64,000 nt of DNA, from the NCBI RefSeq assembly GCF_023053635.1, contig NC_086188.1, forward strand, positions 694,501 to 758,500, read 5' to 3'. Source of the stretch: Elgaria multicarinata webbii. Taxonomy: Eukaryota; Chordata; Lepidosauria; Squamata; Anguidae. Position numbers and translations under genes: made by a program. Positions 22,790 through 52,200 of this stretch are shown here, piece by piece. The notes beneath the pieces were generated by a model. It saw only the letters and a program-made list of their open reading frames with translations, made no database searches and was not told where the DNA came from. Numbering within the stretch: the stretch's first letter is position 1; every line of letters begins with the position of its first letter.

Positions 22790-22795
22790 AATAAA
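22790..22795 (+). terminator. P2RX4: P2RX4 poly(A) signal (AATAAA)
   Basis: Canonical AATAAA lies 0.9 kb after the exon 12 stop. A GT-rich stretch (ctgtgtttgtgcc) follows about 20-35 bases downstream, as expected for a cleavage site. This is the best candidate 3' end of P2RX4. Confidence 0.5.
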
Positions 22796-22799
22796 GGCC

Positions 22800-23750
22800 T
22801 TGGAAAGCTCCCTGCTGTGTTTGTGCCTCCTTCCTCCTCACGTGTTGCTGCGTCAGTGGTCAACCATGGAGGGCTCTTAGCGAATGTTCCTGCCATCTGA
22901 GTACTTGTGGGCCAGATGCATTCGTTGTGCTCAGCCTTTGCATCCTCACAACAGCCCTGTGAGGGGGTAGAGTCCACTCAGCGACATGTTTGGGTGGAGA
23001 AATACCCCTGCGGGGGTGAGGGAAGCAGGAGGCCGCAGCGGCGCAGGAATCGAGGCCGCGGCCTGCTGCTCCTTTCTCCTCAGGCGCCAGAGTGGTGCCT
23101 CCCTCCAATTTAGCGATAAAGCAATTGGGATAAGTTAACTGGTGAAGGTGAATAACATCCAAACTTTTAGGCGCACGCACACCCATCTCAATGCAGGCTT
23201 CTCATACCTGAGCTACGTGTGTGTGTGTGAGTGTGCACAAGTCAATTTATATATCTTTTTGTACACTTTTTTAATATATTTATTTCTGGTATTGAATGGG
23301 GATTGTGCAACTCGGTTTCGCTCCCCTTGGCTGTTTCATGACTTGTCGCCCGTGACGGTCTGGATCTTGTTTCCTGCTCGGTCTGGTTTGTCCCAATTCC
23401 CGCCAGCCTCTGCCAGGGCCGTGAAGCCCCTTCTGCGGGGCTTCTGGGAACCCAGGGGCCGCTGTGCTGCACCCGGCAGGCAGGCAGGCAGGCGCTTTGG
23501 GCCTGGTTGAAGGAGCGGCTCAAGGTGCGTCTTCCGGCGCCCCGTTTTGACTCTGCAAGTCGGGACCCCGGCCCTGAACGAGACGCGCGGACGGCACCGG
23601 CAGCAGACGCCCTAGACGAAGACAAAGACATCACACGTGACCTGATAATGTTACATGTGTACACATTTCAGTGTGGTTGTTTTTAATGAGTACGCAAGAT
23701 GTTTTTGAGGGGCCAAACGCTTTCCTTGGGGAGGCCATAAGGTGGGAGCC
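22800..23750 (+). other. spacer between P2RX4 and its duplicate
   Basis: No exon or clear transposon is recognised. Small simple repeats occur, such as (GT)n near 23219 and (CAGG)n near 23476. The flank upstream of the duplicate exon 1 is not similar to the P2RX4 promoter, so the original CpG promoter was not copied or has decayed. Confidence 0.5.
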
Positions 23751-23896
23751 ATGGCTACCTCTGAGAAGCTCTGTGGCGCTTTGGGCGGCCTCCTCTTCGA
23801 GTATGACACACACACCCGGATCGTGTCCGTCAAGAGCCGCAAAGTGGGGCTCATGAACCCGCTGGTCCAGCTGGCCATCTTGGCCTATGTGATCAG
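23751..23896 (+). pseudogene. P2RX4-like duplicate exon 1
   Basis: Open frame starting MATSEKLCGALGGLLFEYDT, then [20 protein letters not shown] and LAILAYVI. Relative to P2RX4 it has one extra codon in a CACACA stretch (DTHTR versus DTPR). Its last 85 bases differ at only about three positions. ATG context gagccATGg and donor gtaagag are intact. Confidence 0.9.
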
Positions 23897-24267
23897 GTAA
23901 GAGCTTTTGGGGTGTCTGTCTATCTGTCTGTCTAGTGCTGAGTGGTTGGAAACCGGAGGGCTGGCAAAGCTGTTTCCCCATTGCTCAGTCTGCACCTGCT
24001 GAGTGTCTGCCTGATGTGCAGCTCTTAAAGGAGCCGTTTGGACCTGAGGCGGGCCCTCCGAGGCCCCTGCCCTCCCTTTGAGCAGCAGCGGCTGGTTGGC
24101 TTATGCAACCAGGGCCGCTGTCCCTTTGAGCATGGGCCTCCATGCAAACGCTTTGCAAAGCCCTGGCTGGGGAGGCCGGCTGGCCGGCCACTGGATGAGG
24201 CCCCTGCGCCAGCCAGATGGCCCAGCTCCCTTTTCAGCCGACGTGTTTTGCTCTTCTTCCGTTCCAG

Positions 24268-24340
24268 CTTCCAACTAAGACCACAACGTGTCAGAACAAC
24301 AAGGACTGCGAAAAGGGATACGTTGGCACCCACAGCCAGG
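24268..24340 (+). pseudogene. P2RX4-like duplicate exon 4
   Basis: Seventy-three bases encoding LPTKTTTCQNNKDCEKGYVG then THSQ, against [20 protein letters not shown] then THSN in P2RX4. The acceptor and 42 preceding intron bases are identical to the P2RX4 copy. The donor reads gaacga where P2RX4 has gtacgt, so normal splicing out of this exon should fail. Confidence 0.9.
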
Positions 24341-24996
24341 GAACGAGCCGGGGCAGCCCTGGGTGTGGGCCACTGTGCTCCCCCCACCTTAGATCAAAAG
24401 GGAGCCCTCTTTATTCGTGCACAGGGCATGCTGGGAATTGTAGTCCAAGGCATCTGGAGGGCTTGGACTGAAAGGCGTCCCCCAGCCTTGCTCCAACGAC
24501 ATGGACCATGCACAGCGTCCCTGGGCTCCGTTGCTTGGGGAAGGCCTGCGTCTCGGTGGTGGCCGAGCAGCCCAGGTTTGGCCTCCATGAGTCCCCAGGT
24601 GTGGGGCCCCTCTGAGATCTTGGACCCCCACCCCGTCCCTCCGAGTAGACAAGCCCCCTGCAGCCTTTCAAGGCCTGCCTGAAAGTCCACCAGGCAAATG
24701 GCGCCCTGTGGACTGTGTACGGAGAACCGTCTCCGCCTCCCGTTGGTTTTACTTCGTCTGCTTCACATCTGATGGGAGCTGGACTGTAGTTCCCTTGCCA
24801 GACCCTTTGTGCCCATGAGTGGTTTGGCGTGTTTCTGCTCTCTTGCCCCGATCAGTGTTGGGAACCTCAGCCGCCCCGTGCAGGAGGCAGCGCAGGGAGT
24901 GAGAGAGCCGGCACCGCGCTCTTGCGGATCTGTGTACGGCTGCCGGAGGACTGTGTGTGACAAACTCCCATATATCGATCTGTCGGTCTGTCTTAG

Positions 24997-25015
24997 GTTT
25001 GATATAATTCCTACG
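24997..25015 (+). pseudogene. scrap of duplicate P2RX4 exon 10
   Basis: After tctgtcttag comes gtttgatataattcctacg, matching 17 of 18 bases of the FDIIPT segment of P2RX4 exon 10. The first seven exon bases (gcaggga in P2RX4) are missing and similarity fades after 25015. The match is short, so support comes mainly from its position between the other duplicate exons. Confidence 0.5.
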
Positions 25016-25860
25016 CTGAGAACGGCACTTCTCTCAGAGAGTTTCAGGCATGCGAATACAATTCTTGGTGCCGCTATGAAACTAGAATTCCTTGTGGGAG
25101 AGGAGAGCCCTTGGCCATTGAAAGCCAGTTTAGGAAACCAAATTCCCACCTCGGCTTCTGGCTAAAAGGCTCCTTCGGCCTCATTTGCAGCAGGTAGGCG
25201 ATGCGGCGGCCGCTAGCTGCCTCGGGAAGTCATCCGTCCCCCTGCGGGGTCAGTGCCCCCATTGCCCACCCTCTGAGACGGAGCTGGCGGAGTGAGCCGC
25301 AAAGCCGGCAAGAGCCCCGTGAGGGTGCTGGGCCTGGGGCCACCCCTGCCCCCTGCCTGCCCCCTTCCCAGCCCAAGGAGCTGCTCCCCATCCAGGACTC
25401 CAGAGGCCCACGTTCGAAACTCCAAAGGGAGGTTGCCGAGGTTCTGCGGGTTTGGCCTCCCATTTGTCTGCGTGAGAAGCAGGCTTCTTCTTAAATGCCA
25501 GCCAGCCATGGTTTTATTTTTCAGCATTAATCGGGCCTCCCTAATACTAGGTTGTCAGGTTAAACGTGCTTCTCAGACCTTTGTGTTTCTGAGGCTAAAT
25601 AGTCGATCATAAGATTTCACCATCTGCAGCTTCATTTGCAAATTACTTCTGAGACTTCATTATTATTTTTAATATCTGTAGAGAGCTTAGGACATTTTAA
25701 GAGCTCAATAGTTTAGCAAGCTCAGTTTTTGTACAGATAAAAGGGCTGATTTGATTGTGTTAGGAAATTCCAGCCTGGGCAATTTTAGCCAGCATGAAGG
25801 CAGGATAGAGACCTGTTTTTTTGTGGGGTGGGACTAACTTTTCCCTGCCTTCTTTCAAAG

Positions 25861-25917
25861 CAAGCCAACACAGCCTACAGATCCAAGTCAGACAGTGAAG
25901 ATTGTAGCTTCGGATGA
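25861..25917 (+). pseudogene. P2RX4-like duplicate exon 12, or alternative last exon
   Basis: Acceptor tctttcaaag precedes QANTAYRSKSDSEDCSFG and TGA, in the same phase as P2RX4 exon 12 and similar in DNA over the exon and about 50 bases beyond. It is open and has the more usual acidic-serine C-tail look. It may belong to the pseudogene or be spliced from P2RX4 exon 11. Confidence 0.6.
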
Positions 25918-26089
25918 CCACTCCGAAGTGCTGAAGTCCTGCCGGTTTCACCCAGGCTGTGAAGACGCGCTCTCCCTCTGGGGGCATGAATTGGGCAGCC
26001 GCGTCTTCCTCACAGGACTCTGTGTTTACCTTCTGAGGAGACTCCGTCGGGGTCATCATAGGAACTTCTTTGTTTAGCGCAGGGATGGC

Positions 26090-26205
26090 AACTCCTACCA
26101 GATACGGTGGGACTCCAACTCCCAACAGCATCATGGCCAGTCAGGGGTGATGGGAAATGGAGTCCCAGCAGCATCTGGTGCTTCCACGGGGCTCCCACCC
26201 CTGCG
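26090..26205. mobile_element. palindromic MITE copy
   Basis: Arms accagatacggtgggactcc with aactcccaacagcatc pair with gatgggaaatggagtccc and agcagcatctggt. It is just downstream of the P2RX4 duplicate. Confidence 0.6.
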
Positions 26206-27819
26206 TTAGAGAATCAGTTGTGTCCTGCCTCCTTTTCTATGGTTGTAGTTTGTGTCTGTGTGTAATAGTGCACATACTGTACTAAAAGATACGAACGAAA
26301 TGACGGTTGGACTAGAACGGGAGGGGAATCGGCTTCAAATCTTTGCTCAGCCAATTGCCCACCTTGCAGGGTCGTGTTCAGAAGAGGGTGAGAAAAAACC
26401 GCCACCGCCGCCTTGGAAGGGCCCACAGAGTAAAGCCTGTGACAAAAGAGGACACAGGTTTGCATAAAATGTGCAGATGTTAATAGCTGTGGACAGATAC
26501 AAATACAGGAAGGAGGACTGTAATTTAAGCAAATACAATTTATCTTGCCCTAGTGGGGACAACTTTGATCTGAGCGGCTATAACTTTTCTAGGATGACAC
26601 TACTTTTGGACACTGAGGGGGGAGGAAGGGGGGCCCCTGCCAGAAGGGGTCCGATCCAGGGCAAGCGAAGCCTGACAGAGGAAAAGGGTCCCTAACGTGG
26701 CTCATTTTTGTATGAACAGGGAGTTTTTGTTTGCTTGCTTTCTTCTCCAAGGAAAGGGTGGAAGCTTTCAAGCACACAGTTCTCCCAATTTTAAAGTACA
26801 GATTTTACGGGTATCACAAAGGAACTTTAACAAACCTGTGTACTTCATAGCAAAGACAAGAATGGGGGGGGGGAATGTTTACGCATAAGTTTAGTGTTTA
26901 ATTTCCTGATCCCGGCTAATTTGTTTCGACGGAAGGTTCCTCAGCTAGGGGGTATAAGGGCAGGAATACATAATATTGGTCCCATTTGAAAAAGGAAAAA
27001 CAAAAAAAAAATTTTATGGTAAGAAGAAATAGGAAACAACTACTGCTTACAAGCCAATCAGAATAGTAGTCACCAATGCAATCTATTCTTTAAAAACTGC
27101 AGAAGCTGTATGTTATGCTGTAAAATGTATTAACCCATGTAACATACCAGGAAGTTTTCGATTGTTTTGTTAAAAACCCTGAATTTCGTACATGCCATAT
27201 TGACACAGAGATCGTGTAAAATTACTAGCAGTGAATTCTAGTCAGTGCTTCGTCAGTCGGGCAGAGTACCTGTTTTGCCCAACCGTGCGTGTTTTCAATT
27301 TGTGCTTGAACACGATCGCATCGAAGCGTGAGCGCTCCACGGGGTTCCGGTCCACTGAGCCCTTCTTTAAGAAGAAGAAAAGGTGGCCGCCTCTGGCCTT
27401 CCGTTCCAGGGAGATCTCGCAGTCCCACAAACGACACCGCCGTGGCGGTTCCACGTGACACTGCCTCCAGGAAACTCGAGCTGAGCCCCTCTCCCAACGA
27501 AGCTGGGGGGCAGCGACCGACACCCAAATGGCCAAGCGTGGCCGAGAACCCTGATGCGCCATTTGGCTTGTTTCACTTCCATGCAGTAAAAAGGATCGAT
27601 GCAAAAAACATAGTAATAGATAAACACCAAAGGAAGAAAAGATGGACGTTTCTGGGAGGTTGTGAACAGTCCTCCTATTTCCACTTGGCGGAAAGCACCA
27701 CGTTCAGCTGCCCGCTTTCAACCAGCTCTTAAAAGACGGACCAGAGTCTTTGTGAAAGATTCGGCCGGAGATCTTTTTCACCCTCAACCTCCCTTTTTTT
27801 AGCCGCTAGTTTGCCAATT

Positions 27820-27825
27820 TTTATT
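27820..27825 (-). terminator. CAMKK2: possible CAMKK2 poly(A) signal
   Basis: TTTATT on the plus strand reads AATAAA on the minus strand, 370 bases after the CAMKK2 stop and just past a (CAA)n tract. Human CAMKK2 has a longer 3' UTR, so later signals may be used. Confidence 0.3.
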
Positions 27826-27829
27826 TTAC

Positions 27830-27861
<32 letters not shown>

Positions 27862-27862
27862 G
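27830..27862. repeat. (GTT)n microsatellite
   Basis: About 11 GTT units; reads (CAA)n on the minus strand, within the probable CAMKK2 3' UTR. Confidence 0.95.
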
Positions 27863-28191
27863 CAAAAACACTCCTTGCTCTCCACCCAGATGATGCCCGG
27901 AAGGTCGCAGGCCCACTTGTGGCCCCCGTATTTTGACGTCGGAGATGATCCAGCAACGGCCCTTGTTTATGAGGCGTGGATGGAGTCCGGCTTGTTCTGC
28001 ATGCAGCCACGAGAAGCTGTACCACATTCAGCATCAACAGGATCACCAGCGCCACGGAGCGCTGTCTGCTTGGACTTGGGCTCCACGCTGTCCTCCCTCC
28101 ACAGAGGCATGCTTGGGGGGGCGGGGGGAGGAGAAGTTGCAGCTGGAGCTGGGGGGTTCAAGCCGGGCGCCGTGACCCAAGCTGGCAGTTT

Positions 28192-46456
<18,265 letters not shown>

Positions 46457-47159
46457 GATGCGCCTGCCGGCGTCATTTCAGGGGTGTGCCGGCAAAGCTC
46501 CGTTGGACGCTAGATCAAAACCACAGAGGAAAACCCGTCAGTGGGGCAGAGGCAGGGAGGCTAGCCTGCTCCGGCATCAGCACGGCGGTCAGCTACTGGA
46601 CTCCCGACTGGGACCCACACATCTGGGAACTGCAGCCCCACAGGCTGAATCACCAAAACCGCAGCTTAGGTGCGCTCGACAGATGAGCGGAGCGGGGGGG
46701 GGCTTTGCCCCTGAAAGGGCAGTCTGTGGCCGGCTTCATGTGGGAGTCCAAAGTGGACCACAGCAGAACTACTCACTAGCCAAAGTTCTCCAATAGCATT
46801 GGACATGTCTCTGTGTGTTCCATCAAAAACCTCACTGCTGCCCCCTCAGCCCCACCCCAGACTCTAATTGCTGGCCTTCTCTCCCCAAAGGGAATCTCTC
46901 CGCACTGAGGACCCCATGATAGCAAAGAAAACACAGTCTTATCTTTGAGACTGTAAAGAAACCATTGGCATAAAGAGGAAAAAAACTATCAATCACATGT
47001 CGTTATTATTTCCTTTCTTGTCATTTTCTTAACACTTTGGGAAAACAGTCATCAAAATGAGAGAGACTCGTCTAAAATTAAAATTCCCGTTAAAGTTATG
47101 CCCTTAAGCCCAGCAACCCTGATTGAGTATAACAGAAAACACATGGCAGATATGTGATT

Positions 47160-47160
47160 G

Positions 47161-47190
<30 letters not shown>
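47160..47190. repeat. (AAAT)n microsatellite
   Basis: Seven to eight AAAT units in CAMKK2 intron 1, perhaps the tail of a decayed retroposon. Confidence 0.95.
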
Positions 47191-47191
<1 letters not shown>

Positions 47192-47939
47192 GTGGACATC
47201 TTCTTTTTATAATTACACACTTGCATTTTCAGACACAAACACCCCATCTTTACCTAAAGCCAAAATGGCTGGTTGACATTAACACCACGACCCTCAACGC
47301 CCTCCGTGGGGGGAATCTTGGATCAAATTTCAGGAATCTGTGAAATCACTTTTATGCCCTCTCGAGTGAGTGAGTCAATCAGCTAGCAAGGCCAAGGATC
47401 TTTGTATATAATATAATGTACATTTTCCCTCATGGCTAAACAGCGGCTTTAATTTGTTCTTTGCAAGTCAAGGAAATGAAACATGCAATACGTTACGAGT
47501 ATTAAATTGTCACGGCCTCTGCCTTTCTTTATCTAGAGATGCTTAACAGGAGAACTCCAGTATAGAGCAATCCATCTTCAATCCATTTGGCAAATGTCTT
47601 TCTGGGGCCCGCTTTCTCATGCAGCGGGCATGCCAAAGTGAACCCGGACGTTACATTAAATACCTACCTTGAGGGAGAAATGTAGCATTTTCTTGCTAAA
47701 GCTTGCCGGAAATGCAGGTACATACAGGAATAAAACGGAGACAGCAAACAGGGCCAATAAAGCACTCTGGAAATCCACAGTGCCCAAGATCCAAAGCCTA
47801 CCGTATTATACCCTCCACTTATTTCTATTTAATAGGCAGAGTATTTATTTAAACATGTATATCCTGCTAATTAGCTTGGGGTTAGATGCCTACAACTTGG
47901 GCCTGCTTGCTCCTTTCTTGGTGTCAAAACTACCAAACC

Positions 47940-48010
47940 GGGTTATGTGTGCCTCGCAAACCAGGATCAGAAACCAGGATCAAATTGTGGTTTCCAATCC
48001 TTGCTTGTGA
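47940..48010. repeat. inverted repeat, MITE-like
   Basis: gcaaaccaggatcagaaacc pairs imperfectly with ggtttccaatccttgcttgt, giving a hairpin of about 70 bases. In CAMKK2 intron 1. Confidence 0.5.
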
Positions 48011-48149
48011 GTTTGGGGGGAAAAGAGAGTAAAACTATGATTTGTCTCAAAGCAGGTAAGAAAGGAGGGAAAGTGTGTGCGGGGGGGGGGGGGGAGCATG
48101 CAGGCCCAAGGGTCCAACTAGATGCATTCTCATGACACCAAATCCTGGC

Positions 48150-48260
48150 TTGTCGTTATGTTTTATGCTGTTGTTTTATACTTTGAATGGTCTTAATTTT
48201 TGTGAACCGCCCAGAGAGCTTCGGCTATTGGGGTGGTATAGAAATGCAATAAATAAATTA
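48150..48260 (+). mobile_element. LINE/SINE 3' end with (AAATA)n tail
   Basis: Third close copy of the gaaccgcccagagagcttcg block with a short aataaataaa tail, in CAMKK2 intron 1. More diverged relatives are seen at 15715-15790, 51100-51230 and 52050-52095. Confidence 0.7.
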
Positions 48261-49208
48261 CTGTCAAACGACTTCATCACATCTTTCCAAATGCGGCTCC
48301 TCCTCCTCCGCTTGGTCATTAATAGGGTACGATGGACACGGATAGACGAGGTGCAGCTTTGTACGAAGGGCTCAGAGACTCCAGCAGGGTCCCACAAGGG
48401 CAGCGGAGCCTGGCGCTGGTTTGCCTGGGGCTTGGGGGCCGAGGGCTGCAGGAATCCGCAGGTTGGCATGCTCTGGGCTGACCGAGCGGCTGAGACGTGT
48501 CTGGACACGAGCAAGAGGATGCTGGGATATTGTGGAACCAGGTGGCGGTGGCTGGGAGCCCCAGACCACCTGGGCGCTTGCTTCTGCACCCTCAAAGTGC
48601 CCGTGCAGCCTGCACTTTTCTAAATAAGCAGAGACCACAGTCAGAGTGGCCACGTGTCCGACGGCACACAGCGCAACCGTCTGCCTGAAGAGCCGTCAAA
48701 GTACGGAATAACGATCAAAACCCAGAAGAAGGGGCAGCAGGGGGCATTCAGGGAACCCCGCAAGGGTTTGCGCCTGTGCAGAAGACGGAGCGGACAGACA
48801 CAAGGATCCCCACTAGGGTGAGATTGTTTATGTCTTTACATTGTACTAATCGTTTCTAAGTTGGGGTTTATACATGTGCAGATTTTCAACAAATTGCATC
48901 CTCTCGTGTCCTTTTTGTTGGTGAAGTATAACTGGCTACCTTAGGCCACGTTGGCCCAGACAGTCTGCCTGGTCCTCGCAGGCCACGGAGACAAACCTCC
49001 AGCCGTGAGAAGTCAGTGGAGAAGCTGCCCTGGTGGCCCACTCCGTCGCCTGGCTCAGTTAAGGTGTCCCGTGGCCCGGGTTCCTGCCTGGGGAGCCGTG
49101 CCTCTCTAACCCTCGCCACTAAAAGACAGGCAGCAAGCAGTCCTGGAGGCCCACTTGTGGTTTTAGAACCAGTAAGGGACATTTTATTGCAAATTAGGAC
49201 ATCAACCA

Positions 49209-49217
49209 TCTCTCTCT

Positions 49218-49254
<37 letters not shown>

Positions 49255-49268
49255 CACACACACACATA
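49209..49268. repeat. (CT)n(GT)n(CA)n compound microsatellite
   Basis: A (CT)n block is followed by (GT)n and then (CA)n. The GT and CA blocks are complementary and can fold back. A separate (CA)n lies at 49515-49541. Confidence 0.9.
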
Positions 49269-52200
49269 TAGGCAGGGGGGACAATGATTTTATATCAGCG
49301 TATAGACGCCCCATAAGTAGTGAGTGGCAAATCCAGAGCAAATGACTTGTGAACAAGCACTCTGCCCTAGCAGGCATCACATCGCGTAAATCCATGACAT
49401 AGATTTCGCTACTGGCGCATGGCCACGGCTGGACTTGCTGCTTTCATAATGGACCAAAGCTTTCTTGTCAACCCATCAGAACGGCACTTTGGAGCTACAT
49501 CCCATAAATGCATTACACACACACACACACACACACACACAAGCAGATGGCCCCCAAAGCTGGCTTCCCATTTACTTCTGGGTCTGCGTTGTGGGAACTC
49601 CGCCAACCATTGTTTATAAATAGTTGGTTCCATTAACCGGGAACGGTGCCCACAGCCCAGCCCAGCTTGCTGCTGCCATGACCCCCTACCCTTCACTCAA
49701 GCCCACATCAAACAACACACCAAAAAAGGAAGCAGATTGGCAGGGGGTCGTGTAAACGGAGGCCGTGGGGTCAGAGTAGCCCCAGAAAGGCAGTCGGAGG
49801 AAAGGAAGAAAGGATGGACATAGTCAGCCCTTCGAAGGGAGTAATGTTTTAAAAACAAATGCTCAGCATTTATATAGCGCTGATTGAGAACTTCAAATGC
49901 ATGATCTCAACAGCTTGAACAATAAGCACTATAAGGTAGGCTGGTTTCAGGCTCATGGGAGCGGCCTTTTCCTTTTCTCTGGAATTGCCATGTGTGGGTC
50001 ACTCACTTTTTATAGAGCAGACAAACAATGCCATTGTCAAAAGGTTATAGTCAAATGTTTTCTGTACGACTGTCCTCTGTCCCACCCGGTTTCTGGCTAT
50101 TTATTTAGGAATACAGCACAATTGCAGCATGCAAGCCTATAAAGCACTATTGAGGCTTTTCCATGTTTCCTGCACCTTCAATTAAAAGCTTCCTGTTTGC
50201 AGGCTCTGGTGGTTTAATTGCTTCCTGCTGAGTGGAGCGGTGGGATTAGTACTTAATAGCCTTTCCTAATTGCCCCAGTGTCAGTTTCTGTTCCCAGGAC
50301 AGAGGCAGATTTTGAATACTAAAAAGTGCTATTTTGCTGCTTAAAAAAATAAAGACAAATAAATTTATAAAATCAGTAACTATAGCCTGTCCCTCCCCCA
50401 TGGGAAAAGAAACTGACATTGGAGCAGTCAAAAGAGTCCCTTTAAGGGGCAATTAATTGATATTACCCCGGCCCCACTGAACAGGGAGTAATAAAATAAC
50501 TAGGATCTGCAACAGGAAGTGGCATTTCGCCCCTTATTTATGTTTTTATTGAGTTTTTGCAATGTGACATTTATTTTTATTTATTTCATATATTTATATC
50601 CTAGCTTCTAGGGTATGAACCTCACAGCAATTAAATCTCATAATTTAAGAAATCAGTATAACAAACAATAAAAACCAACCTGTAAAACCATTAAAGTGGA
50701 ACAAATAAGTTTTAAAAAAACATTTGGCCTACAACATCCATAATCCCTCACCATTGGCGAAGGCTGATAGGCATATTGTAGGCCAAAACACCTACAATGC
50801 CTCGGAGGCCCTTCTCTTTGCTCCCGCTCTGAGAAAAGCTTGGGTGTGTGTGTGTGTGTGCGTGTGTCAATCCAGGAGCAGGCCTTTTTTGTGATAGCCC
50901 CGTGTTTATGGAACATTAGTTACGGCCCGGCTGCTGTGGGCTGCTTTTGTGGTGGGCTTTCTAGGCTGTGAGCGGGGGCGAGATTTTGTGTATTTGTGGA
51001 TGAACACTTTTCACATTTTATTATTTTAAGATTATATTTTTGGGCATTTATTTTTATTTGTTGTATCAGGCTAATTATGGCTTATATCCAGTGGAATTTT
51101 AGGACGTTTTTAGAATGTTTTAACAATGTATATTATGTTCTTAATTCAGTTTCCTGTATTTTATATTTACTGTTGTTTTCCACCTCGATTAAAATGGAGA
51201 GGCGGGTAAGAAATAAATATTACTATATTGATTTGGGGGTGGGTATTGTTTGCCCTGAATTTATCTGTTGTGTGTCCAAGTTGCTTCAAGAGTGTCTTTT
51301 TGCCATGCAAAACCATGTGTAAATTCCATTAATAAAATAATAACGGCCCCAACTTACACACTGAATTCTAACCGCCGCTAGTGATGTGAGGAAGTTGTCA
51401 CAGGCACGTCTAGGTCTGTGATTTTTCCAGACTGCCTTCTGTGGGACTCTGAGGCGTCTCAGAGGCAGGACGAGCCATGGTGGACTACCTTTCCTGAGTG
51501 GCAGGTGGCCCGGCCCGGCCCGTAGCCAGAAAATGAACGCTGAGGGAAATGGGACATTACTGCAGAACGTAAATACAGGTTGTCTCATGCATCGAAATGT
51601 GTGGGATTGGATCAGTTCTTCTTAGAGCAGCGGCGTCCGCTCAAATCCAGCCTGCATGAATTAAAAGAGCAAGAGGTTTGGGTTTTCCTGTCGGATGGAT
51701 TCTGAAGTGGGACCAAGGCAACCTGCCCACTGAGAGTCCCCATGTTCCAGAACCTTCTGCGAGACGCAGTTCAGTTCTCCTGCGGCGGAGATGTCAGGAT
51801 GGAACCGGGACACTGCAAACTTTGGGGGCGACGGGACAGAGCCACCGCTTTGATTCCCCGCAGTGCTCCTGACACAGCATCCTTCGAGGGCCTTGCAGGG
51901 CACTGATACGGGAGAGGCCTGCCGTCGTCGGCCTCTCGGCCAGCTCCAAAGCTGAGCCCTCAGCCGCTTTTTACCTCAAGTGAAGACGGCTCGCCCTGCT
52001 TGAGGCCTAGCAGTTTCTGATCGGAACTGGCCTGTGACACATTCCGAGCAGGCAATATTGAGGCGGTATATAAATGTAATAAATAATAACAATGATGCCT
52101 CACAGACAGCGCACCACAGTATCTGAACTGCTGCCCGCCACATTTCCATCGTGTGGGCTATTTTCTGCTCCACGCCAGCCACAAAGCCCAGGGAAAGGGC

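Larger units (their letters stand above)
23751..25917 (+). pseudogene. degenerate tandem duplicate of P2RX4
   Basis: Four segments appear in the same order and orientation as in P2RX4: exon 1 (open, good ATG, intact gtaagag donor), exon 4 (with its identical upstream intron end but without a GT donor), a scrap of exon 10 and an exon-12-like terminal exon. Exons 2, 3, 5-9 and 11 are not found, and the locus is 2.2 kb instead of 10.3 kb. That pattern indicates a tandem duplication followed by large internal deletions. No complete receptor can be made from what is present. Exon 1 and the terminal exon are open, so partial use in transcripts, for example as an alternative last exon of P2RX4, remains possible. 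Each paired segment suggests a different age (see findings). Confidence 0.85.
25918..28191. other. interval between the P2RX4 duplicate and CAMKK2, including CAMKK2 3' UTR
   Basis: No further exon is recognised. It contains a palindromic element at about 26090-26205, AT-rich sequence at 26900-27230, and the probable CAMKK2 3' UTR (minus strand) from 28191 down to about 27800 or beyond, with a (GTT)n microsatellite. Open frames at 27225-27732 on both strands have no recognisable domain. Confidence 0.5.

Noticed and set aside
49209-49268. GT/CA foldback as a possible small-RNA hairpin
   Set aside because: The complementarity is simply that of neighbouring GT and CA microsatellites.
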